A stretch of DNA of 64,000 nt from Siderastrea radians (GCA_964017195.1 OZ024898.1:9127130-9191129), one strand, 5' to 3'. Shown: positions 44,940-58,531, counted from the first letter of the stretch. The notes: generated by a model not told the origin, from the sequence alone. A program made the numbers and translations.

Positions 44940-46190
44940 ATGAAATTAAGACTAAGTGCCTTTTTTCGTATGGACAAAATGCTCCTAGAAAATCAGGAGG
45001 AAAACAGGCACTGATTTGCATGAAGGGAGAACAAAACATATAACAGGTTTCTATTTCCGTCCTCGTCATTCGTAGTAAAAGTCCCTTATTTAAAGCTTCA
45101 AAAAAGTCAAAGTAATGTTAAACAAACTCGAACTATAATTTTTGGGTTTCCTTTGATTTCAATATGACTTTCCTTTAGTGTATAAAAGCAGCAATAAAAA
45201 TAGGTCACATAGCACTTTTAATCGATCAGGCTTTACTCGTAGTTCAGTACAATCCTTTCTCCTTTATCTATTAGCTTAAGGTTACCGTGTACGACAAAAA
45301 TGGGAAATCTACGATTTTTATTTTTTTCCATAAAAATAAACTTTTCCTTGGAATCTTTTAATTCCGAAAAAGAAATTTGAAAAAAAGAGCAAATATTCGC
45401 CAAGAAAATGGGATAACCGTTTTCCACCGGATGTGAAAGTTTATTTTTGATTGACAGCTAATTGATGCGAGTTCAGCCGTCCAGAACGATTTTCGCCGCA
45501 AAGATTGTTTATGGGAGAGCCTCCATATTTATCGTTTCCCGAAGCGTTCTATGTCCGTTTATGTTTATATTTTTGTCGTTAGAGCCCGGTTTTCTAAGTT
45601 ATTACTTTTCTATGGAAACCCACAGGCCGCGGAAATGTCCGTGGGCTAACTCCAAAAAGCGAAAAAAGAGGAAAACTCAGAAAACAAGAAAAGCATGACA
45701 GAGGAAACACGTTGTAGCCTCGCTGCATCAGACAAAGGTTCATACCATCGGGAATGGCCGTCAGAACCTTCCAATTACGAGGAAAGTATCGGAGCGAGCA
45801 GGCAAAAAATGCGAGCGCAAACTACGCTGAAACGTACAGCATCCGTTATTACTGCAATTCGATGGAATACATTGTGGTACCTCCGTTTGATCTCTCTGGG
45901 ATAGTAGAGCAGCCCTGAACAAGCGACCTAACATGAATATATACAGTTTACAATACACAATCATTCAAGTAACCTGATAACTGTTACCGTTTACCAGCTC
46001 CCGCATAGCGTAAACAAAGAACCGACAATAAAGAGATAGTGAATTTAAATTCATCTCGTTTTACCCGTGTTCTCTTTTGATTTTCTTCAGTGTTTTGATT
46101 TTAAAGCAAAAAGAACAATTTCATTATTTTAGATTTGGTAATACAGTGTACATGTAGCCCGTGATATATAGCCAACGCTAGGAGACGACC
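44940..46190 (+). other. Lectin intron, no gene firmly seen
   Basis: 44945-45060 resembles 61655-61760 (TGCCTTTTTTCGTATGGACA, ATGCTCCTAGAA). Open frames at 45462-45698 and 45695-45904 overlap by four bases but show no family resemblance. Confidence 0.35.
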
Positions 46191-46439
46191 TTAATAATAA
46201 TAATAATAATAATAATTTATTAATTTATATTGCGCTATTTAACATAAATATGATCAAGAGCGCATTACATCAGAGTATCTAACTAATAAAAATATGAATA
46301 CCTATCTAAGTTACATAATATGTACAATTTATAAATATATACAATCAAATATAGGAATAATAATAGATACAAATAGATATAAAATACATAAATATATAAA
46401 TGGTAATAATAGAAAATAAATATATAAAATTGAGTATGT

Positions 46440-48021
46440 CTAAGAACTGTTAAAAGCTAGTCTAAACAAATGTGTCTTCAGTTGGCTTTTGAAACTTGAA
46501 ATGCTTGACATGCTGCGGAGGCTTGCAGGAAGATTATTCCATAGAGTAGGCGCAGCCACGCTGAATGATCTATCCCCAAAAGACTTCTTCATCCTACCTT
46601 TGGGATGCATTAAACATACACCTTCATTGGAACGTAATGAATAGCGCGTATTATGTTTTACCTTAATTAGATCACTAATATAAGAAGGTGCAATCCTATG
46701 AAGAGCCTTGAAGGTTAATAATAAAATTTTAAAATTAATTCGATACTTTACCGGTAACCAATGCAATTCGCGCAAGACGGGCGTAATGTGATCATACTTT
46801 TTACATGACGTGAGCAGCCTAGCTGCAGCATTTTGAACTCTTTGCAATTTCCCTATTTCACGGTCTGGTAGTCCATAGAGGAGTCCATTACAATAATCTA
46901 TTCTACTTGTAACAAAGGCATGTAACACCATCTCTAATTTGTCCCTCGACAGAAATTGGCTAATTTTCTTGATATTGTGTAACCAGAAAAACGCAGCACT
47001 ACAAGACTTAAATATATGGGTCGACATAGAAAAATGTGAGTCGAACCAGGCCCCGAGATTACACACTTCAGAAACGGGCTTAATATCTATCGTGCCAACG
47101 CGAACTGAACAATTATCAATTTTCTGCAACTGATGTTTCGATCCAATAACAAGAAATTCAGTCTTATCATCATTGATCTTTAATTTGTCCTGGTACATCC
47201 ATTTACGTAAGTCACTAATGCATCGCTCCATGGCATCCAACGATTTCACTAGGTCCGTGCTATTGTTGGGATCAAAGGACAAGTATAGTTGGGTGTCGTC
47301 AGCGAAACAGTGTGCATCCGGCAGATGAACCTCTACAATCTCAAAGAGCTTGGAGGCATAGAGTACAAACAAAAGTGGACCGAGGCAGCTGCCTTGTGGA
47401 ACACCGAAGCGTAGATCGAAGCTGTCCGATGTAGACCCCTCAAACAACACACGCTGGCTACGCCCTGACAAGTACGAAGAGAACCACCCCAACGCCTTCC
47501 CGCGTATACCAAAATCAGCCATCAAGCGTTGAAGCAGAATCGAATGATCCACTGTGTCAAATTAAAGCAGCGCTTAGATCTAATAACACTAATAGTGTAA
47601 CACGCTGCGAGTTCATATTCAATAGAATATCATTAGCAACTTTGACCAACGCTGTCTCTGTACTATGATACTTTCGGTATGCGGATTGTAATAACGGATA
47701 AAGCCCCGACCGGACAAGGTGGTCATATGTCTGGTTGAATACTGCACGCTCTATGAGCTTGGAAACGTAAGCCAAGTTGCTCACGGGACGCAAGTTCTTA
47801 AAAATAGAATCTAGTCCCAGTTTCTTTAACAATGGTATGACAATAGCCTCTTTCCAGCATTCAGGGAAGATACCCAATTCCAAGGAGTTGTTAATTATCT
47901 TGATGATTACCGGAATAAGTGGCCCACTACAGGACTTTAACAAGTGCGTTGGTATAGGATCGAGGCAACAGGACGTAGCTTTCGAGCTCGCAATGAGCAT
48001 GCGCACATCTTCCTCAGTCAA
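46440..48021 (-). pseudogene. LINE reverse transcriptase, frameshifted
   Basis: Two abutting frames (46440-47552 and 47557-48021) form one CR1/Jockey-type reverse transcriptase domain plus the C-terminal region with WLPVKYRINFKILLLTFKAL and APTLWNNLPASLR, the usual end of CR1/L2 ORF2. The catalytic FADD is intact. The break is a 4-bp insertion between LDLSAA and FDTVDHS. Confidence 0.9.
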
Positions 48022-48381
48022 CAGCTTGAAAGCTTCAATTCTAGTCGGGTGAGTTAACGAGTCACTGTTTACAGCACCGTCATCCTGGACCTGAGTGTCC
48101 GAGACATCACCCTAGTCAAGCTCATCGTACAGACCGTTGATCTTTTCCACAAAATACTTTCCAATGTCATTAGCCAGCGCTGATTTGTCCGCATAGTCCG
48201 AGAAGCATAACGAGCTCTAGATCTTTTCCACTAAAAGATTTTTCACAGCCCGAAACAACTTGCCTTGGTCATCGCAGTTCTGGCTGACAAAATCCGTGAG
48301 GAAGGCAGATTTGGCTTCTTTCAGTAAATGCGTAACATGATTTTTGTGCCGTTTGAATGAAGCGAAATCAGCGGCACCCCT

Positions 48382-51300
48382 AGTCTTTCTTTCACTGGCG
48401 AAAAATGTCTGATTGGTCGACGCGTGACCACGTGATCGAGCTCTTAAATTCAAGATGGCCACCAAAGTTGTTGGAGGTCGTTCTTTCTTTCGGCAAGTGT
48501 TGACTGTTAGCTCGAGAAGAAACACAGAAGTAAAAGGAACGAGAACAGCGTAAGGGTTATAAGTCTTAGACGAGGTCGGTTGTGGATGGATAGGACGATT
48601 TGTTTTCGTGGTCACCACCTGTAACTTACGTTTTGAGAAAGCCTGCAGCAGTCGGGGAAACAGGTCTAGGAAAATGTAATGCCATTTTTAATCGGTGTGA
48701 ACGTAAGTTAAAAAATAGCATGTTGTTAGGAAGTGTTTTGTCTTGCAGAATAATATCGTGCCTGACCTCGACCGTTGCAAAATTTTTTAAGCGTTGTACC
48801 AGTTTTCAAATTATAGAGTATCCTCCTTAATAAAGTAAGTGCATTACTTTGGTGTGGAGTTAGTACATGTACCTGCACTGTGTACCGCTAGAAAAAATAT
48901 TAAGCTAATAAATGCATAAACAAAATTTCACAAAGAAGTAATTGAATGTTTTAGATTCTAACACTCCAACAAAAGTTGTTTGTTCTCATTGTGATCTTGT
49001 ACTACCCAAGGGCAACCCTTTTCGGGATGGTAAAAAAACTTTAAATGCCTAAAGAAACTACACCATTCTACTTCGATTCTTATTGGTTGTTAGAAGGCAA
49101 ATTATATATTCAGTATTTTGCACTTACTAGTAAATGCAACTACTTGATTGAAAATTAGTTATAGATCACTAAAAACTACAAGCCACCAAGGCCTTACCAA
49201 GAATTGTGAACATCAATTTAGAGTTGTCTTCAGTTGTAGATAGCACAGAGTCCCAAAGAGCTTTGAGCATAACAGAAAAGATTTGAATTATTCAATTATT
49301 TAGATTTTTGAAGGGATGTGAGAAATGTTCAACTGTTTTGTTGCTCCTACAGTTTTAGTCGACTTGCCAGTCCAGTACACTTTTTGTGCTACTTTGAAAC
49401 GTCTTTCAAAATTATTGCATATAAACTGGTTTCCAGGGATGTGATAAATGTCCAACTGTTTTGTTGCTGACCTACAGTAATTACACTGACCTAAAGGCTC
49501 ATGCAATGGTGAAGACTGTTTAACAGAAAGGTCTCGCTTGCAGAGTGTGGTATAAATTTTTGAACTGTATTACTAGCCATATAATAACAGGCCCACATAA
49601 TTCAGCTGTAGAGTAAGCTGGTCTATTATTTCACCTAGTGAGTTTAAAACTGAACAATCACACCGAAACAGCTGACATTACATATATTTCAATAAACAAT
49701 CTTGGGTGCATTGAAACACATTTAATTGAGCAAAATCCTAAAAGAAGTAAATGAGTTCCAATCATGATTTGATTCCATTATAATTGTCTTCACTAAAGAA
49801 CTAAAGTTTGCAAACTTTTTATTAAATACACTTGTTGGTATGTAGGTGAACACCCCAACAACAGCTTGCCAGCATCAAGACCCCATTATAATTAACTTAT
49901 ATCTGAATTACAGTGGTCTTGACAATCTTGCACTAAAGGAGTAAGCCCCTCCCCCAATAACAACAACAACAACAACAAAAAGGTGAGAAGATACAAGATA
50001 TGAAGTGCTGCTGCAAAGAGCATGTTTATTTGCATTCTCTCCACAATATAATGTCCTTTTACACATGCACATTCATCACCATGCAACATGAATAATGTCC
50101 TGTTGCCAATGCGTGTTTCCAATTTTTGCTCAGTCTTCCATGAAAACTTTTTCATCTTGGTCTGAAAAAAAAAACAAGCATATGATACAAATGTTGACAT
50201 TAAATCAGGTTTGAAATTAATCAACAAGCACCTCTTGGATCCAACCTTTGTGCAAATGACAACACTTGAAACCAAATGGAAGTAAGCAGTTTTTTTTATT
50301 CTGATTATCAAAGGAGGGTGTAAGGTGGTAAGATCTGAAACCTGTTACATTTTGAAAGCATTTAGTACCACTATCATTCTGGACAAGGATTATGTTAAAC
50401 ACTGAGAAAAAAAAGTTGATGATCCTGGGCTAAAAAGTGCACATCTGACAGAAACTACCCTGCATCCAGCATTTCTGGGGCAAAGACACCATCTAAAGGT
50501 AAAGCGGGGGTTATGAAAATTATTTTTACGAAAATTTAAACCAAGTTTGATTCCCAATGTGCCTGTGTCTATGACAAGCATCATTTCCCTAGTATTAGTG
50601 ACTCTCATGACTGCCAATTTTGGGCCAATAATATTGTAATTTTTGTCCATGACTATAATAACTGTAAGAACAGTATATTTTTATGTACTAAAATCAGATC
50701 AGAGTTAGCAAGTGCATATCCAGATGAGCTTACAGGGGAGGTGCCCCAAGCAAAAAAGGGATGGGGGTACAAAAATGTTTCAGAATGAAAATAAATATAT
50801 TCCCTTGGGGTACACTACAGCAACAGATAAATAATTGACTGACAACTAAAAACAAAACCCAAAAAAATTTAATTATAAAACTAGAAATACCCCAAAAGGT
50901 TCTTGCTCATCAAGCAATGTTTATAACAAAGAGTGAAAAATCTACTTGCTAAAAATGTGTAATTTTCAAAAAATTACACTTAAATGCTTAAATGTGTCCA
51001 TCTGGTTCTTGCTCGTCATATAAACAACAAACGTCTTTATAACAGAGAGTGAAAAACCTTAAGACACATTAAAATAATCCACACGTTGAAAATTTATTGT
51101 CAACGTACACATTTTTTATCAGCATGAAATGATACAAAAAGGGATTGTGGAAATTACAAAAGGCAAATAAAATATTGTAACTCTGCAAACCATGCTTACA
51201 GAAAGTCATGCATAGGCTTAATCTACATAAACGAGTAAAGAAAGTTAGCTTACATCTCGTAGTCATAACTTGTATTAAAATACCGGAATAAGATACTATC

Positions 51301-51846
51301 TGAACAACATCCATGATATTCGACATGGTGCGAATTACTCACCCAAAACAGTCTACACGTATCAGGAAATTATCACTTCCCTGCCACCCGGTCCAAGCCA
51401 AGTCATATATCTACAGAAAGCCCAGAAATCGACTTTTTACCCTTTTATAATTTATTTTTGGACCGGGTGGCATGAAACTTACACCAAGCAAAAACGTTCA
51501 AATCACTGACCTTTTCTGTGCCATTTTTCCTCGCGAGGCAGCATCTTCCGACATCGACTGCAGAAAAATAAACCGACTGGCAGCATTTGTTGAACTGTCC
51601 CAGGATGCTAAATTGCCTACAGAATATGATCCACTTAATAACGAGGACAAATCTGGTTTCGATTTCTCGCAGACGTGAAAAAAGCCATCTGGCTATCGCC
51701 ATAACACGGCAGCCATCACTCCTTTTTCTAAATTTCTTTTCTCGCGGGCATTTTCGCTTCTGAACCAATTACAACGCTGGAAACCTGACACGTGATTTTT
51801 TGCGCAGAGCATGCGTACTACATTTTTCGCCAGTGAAAGTCTTTCT
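48382..51846. mobile_element. TIR element inserted in the LINE (9-bp duplication)
   Basis: The element (48391-51837, 3447 bp) begins TTCACTGGCGAAAAATGT and ends ACATTTTTCGCCAGTGAA. AGTCTTTCT flanks it at 48382-48390 and 51838-51846. Across the gap the LINE reading continues in frame (RKWRKT then RGAADFAS), so the insertion boundaries are exact. Inside are only short frames, direct repeats (GGGATGTGAGAAATG at 49313 and 49438) and a hairpin GCCACCCGGTCCAA/TTGGACCGGGTGGC at 51397-51471. The 9-bp duplication suits a MULE-like, non-autonomous or decayed element. Confidence 0.9.
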
Positions 51847-52440
51847 CCACTTCCTTTCAGCGCGTCTGCGCGCTCTCTTAGCTTCGCGAATTTCCTCGGA
51901 GTACCAGGGTACTTGTGGTCTAACCGTAACGGTTTTAGTTTTAAGTGGCGCGTGGCGATCGAGTAATTCTGCAAGTGTAGTATTATAGCAGTCCACTAGT
52001 AGCGCAGGCTCAGATGGCGGGTGTTGACACAATTCTGAAGCAGACAAATCATCCGTAAATGATGTTATATCAGTAGCCTTCACTTTCCTAAAAGAGACCT
52101 TTTTCCTAGACAGCTGAGGCATAGAAACATTTATGGTGAAAAATGCCAAGCAGTGGTCAGAGAAATAAGCACCAGGCCGGACATCATGTATAAGATTAGA
52201 ATCCAGAGTCCTTGATATTAGCAAATCCAAAGTGTTCCCAGAGATATGAGTAGGAAAGCTAATGTGCTGTTGCAAGCCCATCGATGACAAAAGGTCCAGA
52301 AAGCGAACTGCGTCACTATCAGACTCGATATTGACATGGATGTTGAAATCACCAGTCAGCACCAAAGGTTTAGTTGTCATGACAACAGATTCCCTTCGCA
52401 GGGAACCTCGCTTGCTGTCACAGCTAATAGTTTCACTCAT
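51769..52440 (-). pseudogene. LINE endonuclease fragment
   Basis: 223-codon open frame whose first 190 or so codons are the C-terminal half of an APE-type LINE endonuclease: LVLTGDFNIHVNIESD, TLDLLISR and PGAYFSDHCLAFFTI, with GDFN and SDH as active-site motifs. After RKWRKT it runs into the inserted element. The first ~20 codons do not look like LINE protein and probably come from flanking DNA. Confidence 0.85.
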
Positions 52441-53720
52441 TTGTACATTGGCCTATCGGATCCCGATGAAACCGCTCTTTTGTTGTTACTTTATTACACT
52501 CTTTTGGAAACATACAAATATGTCTAAACGATATTGAAATCTTTTGGATACCAACAATTGCCTTTAAAAATTCCCTATTTGCCGGCGAGAAACGGACAAA
52601 ACAATTGTGTGTCGAACACGCGCTATGCGATTGCTTGATAACGCAAGTAAAAATAAGCCCTTTGAGCATTGTTCAATTCTAAGCTTTGCTACGCTTGACA
52701 CTACAATAAGTACCCATTCAACCAATATAAGAAGCGCTGTTCAAATGAGCGGCTGCAGTTGTACTGATTCAATCACAGCGCTCGACAGCGCTCAGTTTCA
52801 CTTCGCTTCGCTTTTTTGCCCGCCTTGGCCGTTTCAGTTTAGGCCCAGCTGGTTGGCTTGCGGTTTTCGCTCTTTTGGTTCTCCCCATCGCGATAATATC
52901 AGTTAAACGACGTCCAACATTGAAAGAATTTCGACAAAATGGTAAGACGGTTGAATGTTAGGAACACTAGGATTTGCGTGGAGAGAATATTGCGCGAAAT
53001 TTCCACGGGAGGTGACCGGAAGATAAAATAGCACCCACTGATTGGTCTACTGTCGGCAAAGGTGTTTGGAGGCGGTGTTTGTTTGCGCAGCGAAGATTTT
53101 CTTTTGAGCGCTATTTCTCGACATTCGTTTTTCGCTTGAAGGTGACACTTTAAAGAGTTCCAACTCAAAGGCGATTTGTTCGACTTTAATCAAATTTCTA
53201 GAGTCGCTAGCTTGACGCTTCTTCAACAAGAACGTTTCGGGGAATTCGACAATTCTAAATATTTTTTCGTTAAGAACCATTTCTGTGCCGTTATTCCGTA
53301 TGTTTTTCTTCCGATTTAGAAAATGTTCGAAAGCTTTTGAACGCGGCTGAATAAAGGAAAACCCAACACGGTTTTTTAGCCCTTATGTACCGGGCTTTCA
53401 CCAAGCAAAAAAAATTGCAAAATTTAAAATTCCCTTTGAGCTGGAGCTTTCAAAAGGCGATCTACACCTTCACATTCAGACTTCGCGGAAAACTTAAAAA
53501 TTCGTTTCGTGAAAAGTTAGTGGCATATTCAAATAGCCAGTTTTATAAGCTTTAATTTGATATAGGGTTTGGGGTATCTGCGGCGAAACTGAGACGCGCT
53601 ACATGCGTAAGACTGAAGACACCTCTGAAGGTACACGGTAACCTTAAGATCGGGCTCAGAGAACTGTTGAAAACGACGATGCCGGGAATACAAAGACAGC
53701 CAGACACATTGTCACTTCAA
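52410..53720 (+). other. Lectin intron, nothing recognised
   Basis: Mixed composition, no open frame with family resemblance, no clear inverted repeats. Confidence 0.35.
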
Positions 53721-53729
53721 AATACTTTT

Positions 53730-53950
53730 AGACAATTATTCACCGAAGTGGAGGTGAACAGTGGTAAATATCTACCACTCTCATCCAGTGGATAGCCTGC
53801 ACCAAATAGTTCTTATTTTACTGAGAAATGAGAAAAACCTCGCGCGCGAAATCCAGAAAAATGCTGGGAGGTGAATAGCAGATGCTATCCTGAGTTTGAG
53901 TAGCCAATCAAAGCACGCGAAAAACACTATGCACTGGTTTGATATATCCA
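53730..53950 (+). repeat. Dispersed repeat, also at 22560-22860
   Basis: Shares CACCAAATAGTTC, GCGCGCGAAATCCAGAAA, GTAGCCAATCA and GCACTGGTTTGATATAT with 22560-22860 in the same orientation. Followed by a (TTA)n tract at 53949-54012. Confidence 0.6.
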
Positions 53951-53953
53951 ATA

Positions 53954-54002
<49 letters not shown>

Positions 54003-54065
54003 GTTATTATTATGATGATGTTAGAAAATGTGTATTAGGCATTTTGAATAATTTTTTTATATTAA

Positions 54066-57000
54066 GAGCGCCTGTCTGTAAAAATCAGACAAAATCAAAA
54101 TTCCGCGGCAAGGGTGGAAAATTCGATTTCTTTCATATTTTAATGTTAGATAGGTTAGGGTATAACTAAAATTACTGGATACTTTTTTTGGCAAAATATC
54201 CTTTTATTTCAAAGAAAAATGCAAATAACGAACTTCCGTTAAAATCGCCATTTGAAGCAGTAAATTATGACAACAATTTGAGGCGTTCGCGTGCAAAAAC
54301 AAATCCCTCTGTCGTCTTTTAAACACTCAATTTTACTTTTGCAATCTCTCAAGAGCTTCAAAACTGATTTTGGTAGAAACTGCGTTGTTCTTTGTGTTTG
54401 AAATAATTTAATTTTGAAAGTAAACATTTCTCATCAGGAAAAGTACTTCGTGAATTAAATTATTTTTCACCATGTGCTAAACCTTCAAATCGATTCAGCT
54501 TCTGGCTGTTGAATTAAGAAAAGATGTTCTCAGGATTGCTGCAAAAATTTCTTTGGGCAAATGATTGAGAGCGACGCGAGAGCTTTTCAAAGTTCGTTAG
54601 AATGCAGGTTATTTGACCCTTCTTGGCAACATTCCATTCGCGAGTCACGCACATATTTTTTAAAATATTAAAATATTAAAATATTAAAATATGTTTCGAC
54701 CCATATGAGATCGAAAACGTCAAACAGAAAAACAGTTTGAAATGCTCTTACCTCATTTGCTGTAGAGGACAGGTCCAGAGGCCATTTCCAAGTGATTCTC
54801 TTGCCGTTCGACGTATTCTGGTCCTGTCGATGACGTCCAATGAACACCGCCAACTGGGTCAGTGTATTGTAAACGGCGGTCAAACAGCTCAACAACAACC
54901 TTTCTTGCAAAACGTTCGACATCTTTCTACACTGTGACATCTTACTCAATGGTTCAGTTGCTGGTCAGTGTTGCTTAGTTGCCAATACACAAAAAGGTTT
55001 TTATCACTACATGTCGTCGCTAACGTGGCCAGAGTTCTATCTAGAGCCGCGTCACGCAATGTAAATCATCGGAATGGACATTTTACTAGAGGGTAGGGGA
55101 AGGGCAAAATCGGCTCTCATTCTTTTTAAACGGCTCAGATTTCGAGAAATGGGAGGAACTAGTAATGCACCAAAAATACGAAACAAAATTAGTGCTACAT
55201 TTAGGCACCTCAACCTCCCGTGCCAGAATGCAGAAAAAGTAGTCACCCCTCGGCGTGAGTTGTAGGCATGCAAATAACAATGTTCGAACACGAAAATTAG
55301 CTAAAAAAGGTAAGTGTACTAGCTTAAGTTAAAAACCTCTTCAAAACGTCGAGTCCAGAACATTAAAATCGTTTTTATCAGGGAAATTGCAATGTGACTA
55401 ACTAGTTTGTGCTTATTGTTTTGTCTTAGAGGGGGACCTCGGACTTTTTTTTTTCACAAATCATACATATTTACAGACGTGAATTGCTTCGTTACACAGA
55501 AGACGGTTGTTGTTGGTTCCATTTTCTTGTTGTCGGAGTTTGTGGTAACAACACCAGACGAATCAAAAGCTTGAAAACAATTGTTCCTTTCCTTTCATGC
55601 ACCAAGAATACATAGGCCCGTAGAAGGGGGAGGGACAGGGGGGGGGGGGTGGGGCTGAGAGCCCCAGAAGTCTTGGAAGTTGAAAAAGCATTACAATAAA
55701 TCAGCCAAAATATATATAATTAAAACGAACTAATGTGCAACGAATAGTCTTAAATGCTGATGCTAAGAGTTTCTTTTATAATTTTACAACCTTTAACAGG
55801 GTTTGACATCTGTTGAGTCACTAACCACCGGGCAAGTGGGCTTCAAAAATCTACTAGCCCACCGCACATTTCAGTCGCCCAGGTCCCTTACCAATGTCTT
55901 TCTTCACCCGTATCACCTTGACCCTGGCAGTATAGCTTTACTGTGAAGGACGTTAATGTCTTTAATAGCTAAGCGACTGCTGTGTATTTGCTGCAAGCTT
56001 TAAGCTCATCATGTTGTTTTAAAAAAGTCTAAGAAACAAAACTATTTTTATCTCAACAATTGAGTGATAAAAGTTACGTAAACGTTTACGAGAGTTAGGT
56101 AAAACAGGTCCGAAATTCGGAGCTTGGCTGTCGAAATGTTTCAATTTTAACAAACCTTGTAACTTTAAGGGTACTTTTTAAAAACTGATGCTATAATTCT
56201 GGTGGATGTTGCCAACAACTTTGTCGGCGAAAAAGCAAACAGGAAGCAGCTTTTTGGCAAATTGTCAACGAACGATGTCCCAAAAAAGGTGTCGTTTTTG
56301 ACGAAATCAACACAAACTGTGGCATTGTGAACAGAGTTAGTATCTATGTGAGTGTGTATTTTGAAGGGGGGGAGGGGAGGGTTTGACTAGGCCAATTTGC
56401 TCGCAGCATTATGTCAGCCTTGGTATGGGCCTGATACCACAAGTTACAAGTCAGTTTTTACAACGAACGCTTGAATACAATGGCGATATGTCCCAGCCAT
56501 CGTGCAAAACTTGGAATAGTGTCGAGCAGAAGCTGCAGCACAAGAGGCCGGGTCCCGGGTCACGGTAAGGAAAAGGAGAGTGGCCAAAAAGTGAAAGAGG
56601 ACTGGGGAAAAAGGGATCTAAAGTTGTCTTACGCGAGACTGGTTCGCTTGTAAAAGTTGGATCAGGCGAGTTTTATATTCGCTTGTGGTCTATCCGAATA
56701 TTAGCCAGGTTATTGATGAAAGTCTCACTCTTCTCTTCGTCCTCATTAAGGTGTATGTAGAACGTGAAAGAGGTAACAGACGTTTAAGGGCAAGATGCGT
56801 GACGTATTTCTGTTATGATATCCTCATATCCATTATGATAAGTATGCTGGCTGCTGTGAGAGATCTCGCTCACTGGGAACCTGTCTCAGCAAGATTCGTA
56901 AGCAGAAATTCAGCAACAGAACCTCATTTTTGTTACCATGGTTACGTGCCATATTTCACAGTCTTCAAACAGCACTGGCGTGCTGTTAGAAGCCCCACTC

Positions 57001-58531
57001 ATTAGTCAGGACACACTAATGTAGACTTCGTCAAACAGCTGACAAGAAAGCACAGTTAAAAACTTCGATCGCACCCATTTGTTATAAAGAGAGTACCCTT
57101 CCTGTCCAAAACTCCATCCAACCCTTTAACAGCGAGCTGACTTTCACTCCTGATATAACTGTGGCTTGTACCGGTCCTGTGCCAGCTGAGAACCAGCAGA
57201 CTGACACCAATGACCATAGGTAGAATACCCGCTCGTCAGTTAACAAAAGGGAGCCCCTTGTAGTTATAGGTTTTCCCCGTATTAAAGTTGGGTCTAGTTA
57301 ATAATAGCGCCACTTCTGTTCCACCGCTCAGCTGTAAGCTTGTACAACGGTTGGAATTGCGTTTCAGACTACTAGGGTAGAAATTATACCATTTTTAATG
57401 GTTGTAACAGCACTGGTAATATGCAAGAAAGACACACAACGCCATTAAAACCACGAATAATCCCTACAATTAACACTGTATGTTATTTTACTTCACCACA
57501 AAGGTTTTGCCCTTCCCCTACCCCCTAAAATGCCTTTGATACGCATTGCGTGACAAACCAAATACGCACGCGGCGCCATCCACGTCTGGTCCCAATTTAG
57601 CAGTCAAATCTGATAATGCTTTTGTGCACTGAAAACTGAGCAACACTCGTATTAAATCAACTGAACCGTTGAGTAAGATGCCGTAGTGCAGAAAGACGTC
57701 GAACGTTTTACAAGAAAAGATGGTGTCGTTGAGCTGTTCGACCGTTTACAATTAAGTTGACCCAGTTGGCGGTGTTCATTCGGTTCAGTTGGACGTCATC
57801 AGCAGGACCAAAATATGACGAACGGCAAGAGAATCACGCGAAAATGGCCTCTGGACCTGTCCTCTACAGCAAATGAGGTTAGAGCGTTTCGAAGTGTTTT
57901 TCTGTTCGACGTTTTCGATCTCATATGGGTCGAAACACATTAAAATATGTGCGTGACTCGCGAATGGCATGTTGCCAGTAAGGGTAAAAAAACCTGCATT
58001 TTAACGAACTTTGAAAAGCTCTCGCGTCGCTCTCAATCATTTGCCCAAAGAAATTTTTGCAGCAATCCTGAGAACATCTTTTCTTAGTTCAACAGCCAGA
58101 AGCTGAATCGATTTGAAGGTTTAGCCAGGGTGAAAAATAATTTAAATCACAAAGTACTTTTCCTGATGAGAAATGTATACTTTCAAAATTAAATTATTTC
58201 AAACACACACACACAAAAAAACGCAGTTTCTACCAAAATCATTTTTGAAGCTCTTGAGCGATTGCAAAAGTAGATTTGGGTGTTTTAAAGACGACAGAGG
58301 GATTTGTTTTTGCACGCAAACCCCTCAAATTGTTGTCATAATTTACTGCTTCAAATGGCGCTTGTAACGTAAGTTCGTTATTTGCATTTTTCTTTGAAAT
58401 AAAAGGATATTTTGCCAAAAAAAGTATCCAGTGATTTTAGTTATACCCTAACCTATCTAACTTTAAAATATGAAAGAAATCGAATTTTCCACCCTTGCCG
58501 CGTTATCTTTGATTTTTACAGACAAGCGCTC
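54066..58531. mobile_element. Long-TIR element A, copy 2, uninterrupted
   Basis: Flanked by TTAA at 54062-54065 and 58532-58535. TIRs (54066-54955 and about 57665-58531) begin GAGCGCYTGTCTGTAAAAAT. The core is close to that of copy 1 and in the same orientation. Small differences include an (ATATTAAA)n insertion in the left arm (54657-54692). The open frame at 56685-57005 also occurs in copy 1 (39068-39373) but the two differ in frame near the end, so it is not clearly a gene. No transposase, so non-autonomous. Confidence 0.9.

Larger units (their letters stand above)
46195..52400 (-). mobile_element. CR1/L2-like LINE, minus strand, split and inactive
   Basis: Reading on the minus strand: the endonuclease C-terminal half (LVLTGDFNIHV, FSDHCLAFF) at about 52400-51850; connector (FKRHKNHVTHLLKEAKSAF) at 48370-48220; reverse transcriptase (LLTEEDVRMLIASSKA, GVPQGSCLGPLLFVLY, CFADDTQLYLSF) at 48110-46440; then a 3' tail TTGCGCTATTTAAC...(TAA)n at 46195. 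It is 5' truncated. A 3.4-kb element interrupts it between RKT and RGAADF. A 4-bp insertion near 47560 in LDLSAA-FDTVDHS shifts the frame, and a TAG lies near 48112. It cannot be active. Confidence 0.9.

Noticed and set aside
45462..45904. Two overlapping frames with a Lys/Arg-rich end
   Set aside because: No family resemblance, no splice support, and no homologous region in the window; left as unassigned intron sequence.
39068..57005. A ~100-residue frame present in both copies of element A (39068-39373, 56685-57005)
   Set aside because: Shared because the element is shared; the copies differ by a frameshift near the end and lack any transposase-like motif.
33072..58000. Repeated frame of about 86-105 residues found four times (33072, 40041, 54668, 57785)
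   Set aside because: All four lie in the terminal inverted repeats of element A; the reading is opened on both strands and broken in some copies, so coding is unlikely.
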